A stretch of DNA of 6,904 bases, taken from Ignavibacteriota bacterium (GTDB lineage Bacteria; Bacteroidota; Kapaibacteriia; Palsa-1295). A program made the translations under genes and the position numbers. Shown piece by piece: positions 1 through 5,908 of the stretch. Positions within the stretch are counted from its first letter, which is position 1. Each line of letters opens with the position of its first letter. The DNA lies in contig PLXB01000435.1 in the NCBI GenBank assembly GCA_003151215.1, positions 1,427 to 8,330 of the forward strand, written 5' to 3'. A model generated the notes under the pieces. The model worked only from the letters and a program-made list of their open reading frames with translations. It had not been told where the DNA came from and did not search any database.

Positions 1-1
1 A

Positions 2-214
2 GTGATCCCTGGGTTCGACCTTCTACCCGATGAAATTCGTAAAAGTCCTTACTTATCCGGACATGATATTGCAAAACTGCTTGATATCGAAGAAGTCCCC
101 CTAATACCCGAGTCAACAGACCAGGAAACTTTGAAAGACCGGCACCTCCGTGCCAAGGAATTGATCGAGTATGATGATATTGATCAGGCCTGGAAAGTCT
201 TAATCGGTGACTAA
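2..214 (+). CDS. Unrecognised protein, C-terminal fragment (5' end outside window)
   Basis: An open frame runs from the first bases of the window to a TAA at 212-214 and gives 70 residues. A GTG at 2-4 could serve as a start, but the frame is open to the window edge and no ribosome-binding site can be checked, so I treat it as the 3' end of a longer gene. The peptide is acidic and looks soluble. It starts with a Pro/Gly/Asp/Leu-containing segment (IPGFDLLPDEI) and ends in a helix-like stretch rich in Lys, Glu and Asp (residues about 42-66). It has no membrane segment and no motif I recognise, so I assign no function. A strong terminator 7 bases after the stop supports this being a real gene end and the last gene of its transcript. 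Confidence 0.6.
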   Translation: MIPGFDLLPDEIRKSPYLSGHDIAKLLDIEEVPLIPESTDQETLKDRHLRAKELIEYDDIDQAWKVLIGD

Positions 215-221
215 AACAAAT

Positions 222-251
222 AACCCCTGTCCGCATTGGACAGGGGTTTTT
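222..251 (+). terminator. Intrinsic terminator of the left-edge gene
   Basis: An 11-bp perfect stem pairs AACCCCTGTCC (222-232) with GGACAGGGGTT (238-248) around a 5-base loop, and a T-run ends at 251. It begins 7 bases after the stop of the left-edge gene. On the - strand the same stem is followed by a T-rich stretch, so it may also stop readthrough from the - strand repeat-protein gene. Confidence 0.9.
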
Positions 252-299
252 GTGAACTCTCTCTGACGGTTAAAAAAAATCTTTGTTTCCCGGCTGAGT

Positions 300-330
300 T
301 CTCGGAGTAGCAAAATTAGTTACTCCGAGA
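300..330 (-). terminator. Hairpin downstream of the repeat-protein gene (possible terminator)
   Basis: A 10-bp perfect stem pairs TCTCGGAGTA (300-309) with TACTCCGAGA (321-330) around an 11-base loop, 25 bases past the stop codon of the - strand gene. Read on the - strand, the T-run (eight T, 272-279 region) comes only about 20 bases after the stem, so this is not a textbook intrinsic terminator. It could protect the 3' end of the mRNA or act together with the terminator at 222-251. Confidence 0.45.
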
Positions 331-355
331 TCTCATACCGCGGAACGTCGTTCAA

Positions 356-3300
356 TTATGGTCTCAAAATGATGAGTTGTACAGTGTTATTATCTCCGGC
401 AGCTGATGACTCAACCGTGATATCAGTCAGTGTCTGAGTAATCGTCAACTCACCTTGTGGGAAAGTCGCGTTACGTGTACGATATGAAATTGTCAATCCG
501 GAAAGAGCATCAAAGTTCAAGCCCGGAGCATTGACTGTCGTGAATGTAACAGAACCGCCGCCATTCGGACCGGTACCCGGTACGAGAGCTAACTGATACT
601 GCTGGAAGGTCGGGATTCTACCGGCTACGCTCGGAGTCTGCTGAGCAATTGAAGCAGGACCGGCGTTTGAGCTGGTGATGTTGGTTGCGTTTGTTCCCGG
701 TACACCGATCGTGAGAGTGACATTCGTCTGAATGCTTGTATTTGCCTGAATATTATCAATATTCGTGATATTGATCGGGAAACCGCCATTCGGCGCATTG
801 TTCCCCGTGAATCCACTGATCAAGGCGATCGTGCTTGCACCGCCTGCGCAAGCTCCGAAGGTTGACGTATTCAAGTTAGAGATACAGCTTCCGCTGCTTC
901 CGAAGATGTTCAAACGGCAAGCCGAAAGTGTTCCGGCATCCCATACATCTCCGTCAAAAAATGCCTGACTTGTCAAAGATGTTGGCAATGGGCCGGCACA
1001 GCTCTGTGGTCCGCCTGTTACTCTGAGAATCTGACTACCATCTGCAGGAATTGTTGCTCCCTGGAATGTTGAGGTACCATTAATATTGTTATTGGTACCG
1101 GTATTCAAGTTACCGACGTTATTGGTAGAGATCCCACCGCCGCTAACTACACCGATGTTGTTGACACTTCCGCTGTTATTTCCAATGTTGTTTACATTGG
1201 CATTAACATTATTGGTTGCGCCGGTCAGATTATTCGTGCCGCCTGTAAGGTTATTGGTAGTACCGGTTAATGTATTGATAGCACCTGCATTACCGATATT
1301 GTTATTCGAACTTGTAGTACCTAAAGTAATATTTCCGGTCGAACCTAACGTACCATTAATCTGAGTATTCAGGAGGGTCGAAGTTCCCGCAACCTGAGTA
1401 ATATTACCATTAAAGTTATTTTGTCCGTTATAGGTATTCGTGCTTCCTGCTGCGCCGATCGCATTGTTCGATCCGGCAAAAGAGCCGAACGTATTACTTG
1501 CACCACCTGCGATCTGAGCATTACCACCCGATTGCGTCATTGTTCCTACGACGGTTAAGTTTCCTGTTTGAGTCGTAAGCAATGTCGTCGTTCCTGAAGT
1601 TTGTGTAATGTTGCCATTATGGATTGTAGGTCCGTTAATGGTTGTTGACAAACCGTTAATTGTAACAGTGCTGATAGCAGCTGTACCAATGGTAATTATG
1701 CCGCCGGCTGTTTGTGTCGTTCCGGTGTTAATAGTCTGTGCCTGACTATTATTGGTCGTACCGAGAGTGCTATTGGTCAAACCGGTGATAGTATTAGTGC
1801 TGATCCCTGCAGTTCCGACATTATTAGCGCCGCCTGCAGTCTGAGTAGTGCCAACATTATTGGTCTGGGATTGAACATTATTTACCAGGCCTGCAATGTT
1901 ATTTGTCGTAACTCCGGCAGTTCCGTGATTGATCACGCCGCCTGCAACCTGAGTCGTTCCGATATTGACGGTCGGAGCCTGGCTGTTATTGGCAACAGAA
2001 CCGGTTGTCGTATTAGTAGTACCAGTGGTGTTGTTCGTGCTGATACCGGCAGTACCGATAGTGTTTGTTCCGCCCGCTACCTGAGCAGTACCGATGCTGT
2101 TCGCAGGAGACTGCACGTTATTGGCAACAGAGCCTGTAACGTTATTCGTTGTACCTGTAACTGTGTTTGTGCTGATAGCCGCAGTACCAATATTGTTTGC
2201 TCCGCCTGCTGCCTGAGACGTACCAACATTATTCGTAGGTGCCTGTACATTGTTAGCTGTTGTACCGGTAACGCTATTGGTTGCGCCGGTAATAGTATTG
2301 ACACTTGTTCCTGCATTACCAATGGTATTAGCAGAAGCAGCATTTGTCGTACCGATGCTATTGCTCGGTGATTGGATGCTGTTGCTTGTCGTACCTGTAA
2401 TAGTGTTGGCTGTACCGGTAACAGTATTCGTTCCGCCTGTTATCGTATTACTTGTTGCACCCGTTACGGCGTTCGTATTACCGGTGATCGTGTTCGCACT
2501 TCCGGTAGCACCGGCTGTTCCCATTGTGTTCGTACCGCCTGTTGTTGCAGCTCCGATATAGGTGTTGCCAACTAAGTAGCTGGATCCGGTTACTTTGAGG
2601 TCGCCGTTATCAATAATCTCATACGTCGCTGCATTTGGTCCTGCAAGCGGCTCGGGTGTGCCATTGATCGTCAATGTACCCGGAGTAAGAGTGACAGGTC
2701 CATTCAATATCGTCGTTCCGTTAACCGTTATACCTGAGTTGAATGTCTGAAGAGCTGTCCAAGTATTCGGATTGTTAAGATTCAATCCGATTCCGTCAAG
2801 CGCGAAAGGTGCATTTCTTGAAGGAGCGAGATTCGGTTTTGTCGGATTTGATATAAATGTCAGTGTATTATCCAATCCAACATTCAAATCTCCAAGTGCA
2901 TCCTGAAACAGACCCCATTGCGGAACAGTCTGATCAATTTTGCTGCCGGTAACAGAACTTGTGCCAAGCATATTTGGTGTGATACCGTTCGGTGCAATTC
3001 CGATCGTCCACTTTGTTCCGATTCCTCCGCCGGTAAGGCCAAGGCCGGGAATAAGAGTATCGGCAGTAGCACCGCCGCCGGAAAAGCCAATATTGATCTG
3101 CCCGGGGGCGATATCAGTAATTGTTATTCCATTAAGTCCGTTGATCTTGATGTTTCCGCTGGCATCGCCTACGAGTCCATCAATGGTTGTAAGAGCTTGA
3201 GTCGACTGCGGCAACGCCGTTTTCGGAACTAGTCCGTTTGCATCGAGTGGCAGCAGCATTCCGGCTTTCGGAGTGACTGAAACACCAACACCTCCAACCG

Positions 3301-3691
3301 TCTGGGAATTGAGTGCATACGGAGCGGCGACAAGAGGAGTACGCGGGGAAACCTCACCTGTATTATCGATATTTATACCAAGGTAGTACTGCTCGTCAAA
3401 CGTTAAATTTGCAGGCAGATGCCCATTGATATCTCCAATTAATATGTTAAAGATACCATTGTCGACCTGCACTTGGCCACTGTTCGGCGTCTCTTGATAG
3501 AGAATAGTACCGGCAGCGTCATAGATTGTTACGTCAATCTTAACTGTCCCGGTTACAGGTTGGTTATTCTTGAGTAATAGTCCCTGATAGGAAATGCTTC
3601 GCGGGACTTGCGCATGAACTGAGTTAAGCCCGAATACGCCCAGGAAAGCCCCAAGCACCAGACCCAACAATATTGAACGACGTGAAGTCAT
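356..3691 (-). CDS. Secreted Asn/Thr/Gly-rich repeat protein, putative beta-solenoid surface fibre
   Basis: This gene encodes 1111 residues. The ATG (3689-3691) follows a good Shine-Dalgarno sequence. Residues 1-28 are a signal peptide: RR near the start, a hydrophobic core LLGLVLGAFLGVFGL, and a likely cut after VHA. Residues about 31-128 form a compact N-terminal domain (SISYQGLLL ... PLVAAPYALN) of a type I associate with secreted proteins of Ignavibacteria, Kapabacteria and relatives. Residues 311-345 (WTALQTFNSG, then ITVNGTT) resemble phage tail-fibre and S74-type shafts. Residues about 376-880 are Asn/Thr/Gly-rich repeats with a core of six 36-44 residue units. The C-terminal 230 residues are more complex, with Cys at 898, 925, 936 and 948. 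I see no LPxTG, no OmpA domain, no autotransporter barrel and no obvious type IX secretion C-terminal domain. By inference it is an exported structural or adhesive fibre, probably transcribed alone. No named family is claimed for the whole protein. Confidence 0.9.
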   Translation of the reverse strand: MTSRRSILLGLVLGAFLGVFGLNSVHAQVPRSISYQGLLLKNNQPVTGTVKIDVTIYDAAGTILYQETPNSGQVQVDNGIFNILIGDINGHLPANLTFDEQYYLGINIDNTGEVSPRTPLVAAPYALNSQTVGGVGVSVTPKAGMLLPLDANGLVPKTALPQSTQALTTIDGLVGDASGNIKINGLNGITITDIAPGQINIGFSGGGATADTLIPGLGLTGGGIGTKWTIGIAPNGITPNMLGTSSVTGSKIDQTVPQWGLFQDALGDLNVGLDNTLTFISNPTKPNLAPSRNAPFALDGIGLNLNNPNTWTALQTFNSGITVNGTTILNGPVTLTPGTLTINGTPEPLAGPNAATYEIIDNGDLKVTGSSYLVGNTYIGAATTGGTNTMGTAGATGSANTITGNTNAVTGATSNTITGGTNTVTGTANTITGTTSNSIQSPSNSIGTTNAASANTIGNAGTSVNTITGATNSVTGTTANNVQAPTNNVGTSQAAGGANNIGTAAISTNTVTGTTNNVTGSVANNVQSPANSIGTAQVAGGTNTIGTAGISTNNTTGTTNTTTGSVANNSQAPTVNIGTTQVAGGVINHGTAGVTTNNIAGLVNNVQSQTNNVGTTQTAGGANNVGTAGISTNTITGLTNSTLGTTNNSQAQTINTGTTQTAGGIITIGTAAISTVTINGLSTTINGPTIHNGNITQTSGTTTLLTTQTGNLTVVGTMTQSGGNAQIAGGASNTFGSFAGSNNAIGAAGSTNTYNGQNNFNGNITQVAGTSTLLNTQINGTLGSTGNITLGTTSSNNNIGNAGAINTLTGTTNNLTGGTNNLTGATNNVNANVNNIGNNSGSVNNIGVVSGGGISTNNVGNLNTGTNNNINGTSTFQGATIPADGSQILRVTGGPQSCAGPLPTSLTSQAFFDGDVWDAGTLSACRLNIFGSSGSCISNLNTSTFGACAGGASTIALISGFTGNNAPNGGFPINITNIDNIQANTSIQTNVTLTIGVPGTNATNITSSNAGPASIAQQTPSVAGRIPTFQQYQLALVPGTGPNGGGSVTFTTVNAPGLNFDALSGLTISYRTRNATFPQGELTITQTLTDITVESSAAGDNNTVQLIILRP
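1073..1276 (-). repeat. Second block of short Asn-led repeats in the same protein
   Basis: Residues 806-873 consist of short segments that again start with Asn: four of 7 residues (such as NTLTGTT and NNLTGGT), then lengths of about 10, 13, 10 and 7. They keep the N-x-[hydrophobic] start of the main array but not its 44-residue superperiod. A non-repetitive spacer of about 130 residues separates the two blocks. Confidence 0.7.
1667..2428 (-). repeat. Six tandem 36-44 residue units inside the repeat protein
   Basis: This stretch encodes residues 422-675 as six tandem units: 2300-2428 (43 residues), 2168-2299 (44), 2036-2167 (44), 1904-2035 (44), 1796-1903 (36) and 1667-1795 (43). A full unit consists of five segments of 7, 8, 7, 12 and 10 residues, most beginning N-x-[V/I] (for example NTVTGTT, NNVTGSVA, NNVQSPA). 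The fourth segment carries an AGG and the fifth usually ends GTAGIST or similar. Unit 5 lacks exactly the 8-residue second segment. In unit 6 that segment is 7 long, and in unit 1 the fourth is 11 long. Compared by eye, the DNA of units 2 and 3 differs at many, mostly third, codon positions, so the array is old and kept at protein level rather than recently amplified. Confidence 0.85.
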
Positions 3692-3700
3692 ACCCTTCGT

Positions 3701-3705
3701 CTCCT
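3701..3705 (-). promoter_or_regulatory. Shine-Dalgarno site of the repeat-protein gene
   Basis: AGGAG on the - strand lies 9 bases before the ATG, at normal spacing. It supports the chosen start, which is also the only one that gives a complete signal peptide. Confidence 0.8.
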
Positions 3706-3813
3706 ATTAGTAAATGAAGTAAATTGAACGTTACGTTATTTAGAAAAAATCTTTTTGCATCTCTGAACCGAAGCTTGCGAGCACGAAGCTCTGCCCGTTC
3801 CATTCAAGGAGTA

Positions 3814-3848
3814 CAAATATACAACAAAAATGCCCTCATAGGCACAAA
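3814..3848 (-). promoter_or_regulatory. Candidate Bacteroidota-type promoter (proximal) for the repeat-protein gene
   Basis: On the - strand, TATATTTG (3814-3821) matches the Bacteroidota -7 consensus TAnnTTTG exactly. A TTTG (3845-3848) lies 23 bases upstream, at the outer edge of the usual spacing for the -33 element. Transcription would start near 3806-3810, leaving a 5' leader of about 115 bases before the ATG at 3691. Confidence 0.5.
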
Positions 3849-3932
3849 TACGAAATACATTATAAAAAGCGAAACGTAAATTTTCCGTAAGGAAAAGTTA
3901 CTTATTCACATTTTTGTCTAAAGTTCTCAGGA

Positions 3933-3966
3933 CAAATATACTAAGAAATTTGCACTCACTTGCAAA
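3933..3966 (-). promoter_or_regulatory. Candidate Bacteroidota-type promoter (distal) for the repeat-protein gene
   Basis: A second TATATTTG on the - strand (3933-3940) has TTTG (3963-3966) 22 bases upstream. The bases around it (GGACAAATATAC, then an AATTTGC a few bases on, on the + strand) recur at 4076-4098. A start here would give a leader of about 235 bases. Confidence 0.45.
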
Positions 3967-4301
3967 AATCAATTCATCCGAGAGGTTTTCCATAGGCTGG
4001 CGTCGAGGGGGCAATCTCAGGTTTCCAGCGCTGAAAAGGGGCATCAAATGTCGCGGATCATGATAAACTCCGCAGGACAAATATACGAATTAATTTGCCC
4101 GTACACTATAAACTCCCTTATTTTTATTCTGTTACACCCCGAAAACTCCTTTTTCGCAGAAAAAAGTAAAAGTGGCGTTTCTGAGTCAGAATAAGAAGAG
4201 ATTCCGGAATATTCTCTATTCACTCATTGGTGCAGATTAGTGAATACAATGGGACAAATACAATCTTATCCTTGTTTCCCGGCTTTCACATTCATTACTT
4301 C

Positions 4302-5180
4302 ATGAAGCCGATCCGCCAAAACGATGCACCGATACCTCTGCAGCGTGCCATTCTTTGGAGCATATTCTGGATGGGTATGGCACTCTTATCGGCTTTGGTC
4401 ATCTGGATTTTTCTTCCGCATGGCGCCGAAGATGCCCCTGCCTTTCTTGCCGGATATTTTATCGAAGAGTCCCTTTCCGTAGATAATCTCTTTGTGTTCC
4501 TGATGCTTTTCAGTTATTTCAAGATCGCTCCGAGAGTTCAGCGGCGCGTGCTTAATTACGGTATCATCGGAGTTATTGTTCTTCGGGGAATCATGATATT
4601 TGTCGGCATCGGGCTTGTCAATAAGTTCGAATTCGTCATGTATCTCTTCGGGATCGTAGTGCTCTATACTGCATTCATGATGTTTTTCGGAAAAGAAAAA
4701 GAGTTTGATGCCGATAAAAGCCTTATCATAAGATGGACACGAAAGTTTTTTACGGTCACGAATGAATTTCATGGCGGTAAATTTTTTATCCGGCAGGCAG
4801 GGAAGCTCATCGCCACCCCTTTATTTGTTGTGATCGTCGTCGTCGAATTTACCGATCTTCTTTTCGCACTCGATAGTATTCCTGCGATCTTCGCTGTCAC
4901 GCGCATGCCGCTTATTATCTATGGCTCGAACATTCTTGCCGTGCTTGGGTTACGCTCGATGTATTTTCTGCTGGAGCGAATGCAGGCAGCATTCCGTTTC
5001 GTGCCAAAAGGCGTTGCGCTGATCTTATGTTTTGTCGGAGCAAAAATGATCGCTCCGCTTTTCTGGAACAATTTTACTCTCAGCACTCTCAGTTCGCTCA
5101 TCATTATATTGAGCATTCTTCTTCTGAGCATTTTAGCATCGCTTATGATTCCGGTGCGCAAAGAACAAAAAAAAATATAG
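4302..5180 (+). CDS. TerC/Alx-family integral membrane protein, probable Mn2+ exporter
   Basis: The protein has 292 residues from the ATG at 4302. It aligns by eye with the E. coli Alx/TerC family over nearly its whole length: GYFIEESLSVDNLFVFLMLF (residues 52-71), RRVLNYGIIGVIVLRGIMIF (81-100), and TPLFVVIVVVEFTDLLFALD (172-191) followed by SIPAIFAVT. Acidic residues in membrane segments (Glu55, Glu56, Asp61, Glu182, Asp185, Asp191) are those expected to handle the metal in this family. I count about eight hydrophobic segments (near 19-38, 47-73, 84-106, 110-129, 169-197, 204-224, 237-255, 263-283). Members such as Alx usually have one more at the N-terminus. Family members are known to export Mn2+ and to respond to alkaline pH or metal load. 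A TTG at 4227 would add 25 residues, but these form no membrane helix. Neither start has a clear Shine-Dalgarno sequence. The gene forms an operon with the hemerythrin gene 6 bases downstream. Confidence 0.9.
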   Translation: MKPIRQNDAPIPLQRAILWSIFWMGMALLSALVIWIFLPHGAEDAPAFLAGYFIEESLSVDNLFVFLMLFSYFKIAPRVQRRVLNYGIIGVIVLRGIMIFVGIGLVNKFEFVMYLFGIVVLYTAFMMFFGKEKEFDADKSLIIRWTRKFFTVTNEFHGGKFFIRQAGKLIATPLFVVIVVVEFTDLLFALDSIPAIFAVTRMPLIIYGSNILAVLGLRSMYFLLERMQAAFRFVPKGVALILCFVGAKMIAPLFWNNFTLSTLSSLIIILSILLLSILASLMIPVRKEQKKI

Positions 5181-5186
5181 AAGCAC

Positions 5187-5633
5187 ATGCCGCGCCACTC
5201 ATCCCTTATCGCTCTTTCGCACGATCATCATGAGGCGCTGCTGATTGCGCTTCGACTTAAAAAAGGGGGCCCCGCTTCGCAGCATGATCATCTGTGGCCG
5301 ACCGATCTGAAGAAACAAGTTCATTCTCTGAAATTATTTTTCGAACAAGAGCTCCTTCCCCATTTCACACTGGAAGAAGAAATTCTTTTTCCGATCGCTG
5401 CAACTTTGAATGAATTGCAGGGAGCTGTCACCGACCTTCTTTCCCAGCATCAAAAGATGAGAGAGATGATTCGTGAGATAAATGAATATCATGATGAAGA
5501 GCTTTTGAAAAAAATACTTCCTGAATTTGGCTTGATCCTGGAATCTCATGTTCGAACTGAAGAGAGAGAATTATTTCCGAAGTTGGAAGAAGCGGAGAAA
5601 GAGGGAAGGATAGTGTTGCCGAAGCTGAAATAA
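5187..5633 (+). CDS. Hemerythrin-like HHE domain protein
   Basis: This 148-residue protein is close to a single hemerythrin HHE four-helix bundle. Likely di-iron ligands sit at expected places: His12/His15 in LSHDHHEAL on helix 1, His59 and Glu63 in PHFTLEEEILFP on helix 2, His88 in SQHQKMREM on helix 3, and His121 with Glu125/Glu126 in ESHVRTEERELFP on helix 4. The two 'HxxxE(E)xxLFP' halves are the clearest signature. Hemerythrins bind O2 or sense or scavenge O2, NO or iron. Which one applies here cannot be read from sequence. With no signal peptide or membrane segment it should be cytoplasmic. The ATG is 6 bases after the terC stop with no strong Shine-Dalgarno sequence, so translation is probably coupled to terC. 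There is no regulator domain or DNA-binding fusion. Confidence 0.9.
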   Translation: MPRHSSLIALSHDHHEALLIALRLKKGGPASQHDHLWPTDLKKQVHSLKLFFEQELLPHFTLEEEILFPIAATLNELQGAVTDLLSQHQKMREMIREINEYHDEELLKKILPEFGLILESHVRTEERELFPKLEEAEKEGRIVLPKLK

Positions 5634-5642
5634 TCCATGATG

Positions 5643-5793
5643 ATGTCATTCCGAACGGAGGTTTTTTGCACGAAGTGCAAAAAACGAGGTGAAGAATCCC
5701 TTAATCGTTTGTAGCACATTCAGTCTGCCAATATTAAGGGGATTCCTCAGTCGCTCATTCGCTACGCGAATTTCGGCTCTTTCGGAATAACAT
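5643..5793. repeat. Palindromic intergenic repeat (MITE-like) with side hairpins
   Basis: The outer arms ATGTCATTCCGAA (5643-5655) and TTCGGAATAACAT (5781-5793) are inverted repeats matching at 12 of 13 positions. Inner arms GAAGAATCCCTTAAT (5691-5705) and ATTAAGGGGATTCCTC (5733-5748) also pair, with one mismatch and one extra base. Each side carries its own small hairpin: a perfect 10-bp stem (5662-5671 with 5675-5684, loop GAA) on the left and ATTCGC/GCGAAT (5757-5771, loop TAC) on the right. The 'TCATTCCGAA ... GAATCCCTT' wording is that of dispersed intergenic palindromes common in many bacterial genomes. No transposase is encoded. It begins 10 bases after the hemerythrin stop and may end that transcript. 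Confidence 0.75.
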
Positions 5794-5897
5794 ATAATTC
5801 ATTAGGCTTCTCTCATTGGTTTCCCCATTGAACTTCTTATGCACATTCCTCGTTTACTGCTTCCCGAAAAAAGTGTATTTTTCATCACTCACGAAAG

Positions 5898-5902
5898 AAG
5901 GA
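5898..5902 (+). promoter_or_regulatory. Shine-Dalgarno site fixing the RRM protein start
   Basis: AAGGA lies 6 bases before the ATG at 5909. It favours this start over an in-frame TTG at 5816, which would add 31 residues unlike any RRM protein. Confidence 0.8.
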
Positions 5903-5908
5903 TATTTA

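Larger units (their letters stand above)
3692..4226. other. Gene-free region with repeated promoter-like boxes
   Basis: These 535 bases separate the divergent repeat-protein and terC genes. They hold three copies of CAAATATA (3814-3821, 3933-3940, 4078-4085), the complement of the -7 box TATATTTG; the first two have a plausible -33 partner on the - strand and the third does not. A 6-bp hairpin with a GTAA loop, TTTTCC/GGAAAA, lies at 3881-3896. I find no exact TAnnTTTG box on the + strand for terC (TTAATTTG at 4091-4097 and the base before is the nearest), no RNA gene and no convincing coding frame. Confidence 0.5.

Noticed and set aside
1712..2371. A 219-codon + strand open frame, rich in Cys, opposite the repeat protein
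   Set aside because: It is the antisense reading of the Asn/Thr/Gly repeat array. Its regular Cys, Ser and Ile pattern follows from the repeat codons, and it has no ribosome-binding site. The same holds for the other + strand frames at 1086-1364, 2250-2561 and 2918-3232.
3898..4080. A 60-codon - strand open frame in the gene-free region
   Set aside because: It has no recognisable motif or good ribosome-binding site, and it overlaps the distal promoter-like boxes. It is best explained as chance.
283..4284. A 13-base match TTGTTTCCCGGCT at 283-295 and 4272-4284, and CTCATTGGT at 4223-4231 and 5812-5820
   Set aside because: Matches of this length are expected by chance in a window this size, and their positions relative to genes are not consistent.
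3692..4301. A yybP-ykoY Mn2+ riboswitch ahead of terC
   Set aside because: terC/alx genes are often preceded by one, so I looked. I could not find its conserved core and pairing; the G-rich stretch near 4005-4045 does not fit convincingly. A covariance-model search would settle it.
4227..4301. TTG start at 4227 adding 25 residues to the TerC protein
   Set aside because: There is no Shine-Dalgarno sequence, the added residues form no membrane helix and match no part of the family I know. The ATG at 4302 is preferred, though not proven.
4386..4772. A 128-codon - strand open frame opposite terC
   Set aside because: It is the antisense shadow of the clearly coding TerC sequence, with a charged composition that mirrors membrane-helix codons.
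5816..5908. TTG start at 5816 adding 31 residues to the RRM protein
   Set aside because: The ATG at 5909 has a well-placed AAGGA, and the protein from there has the normal layout of small bacterial RRM proteins.
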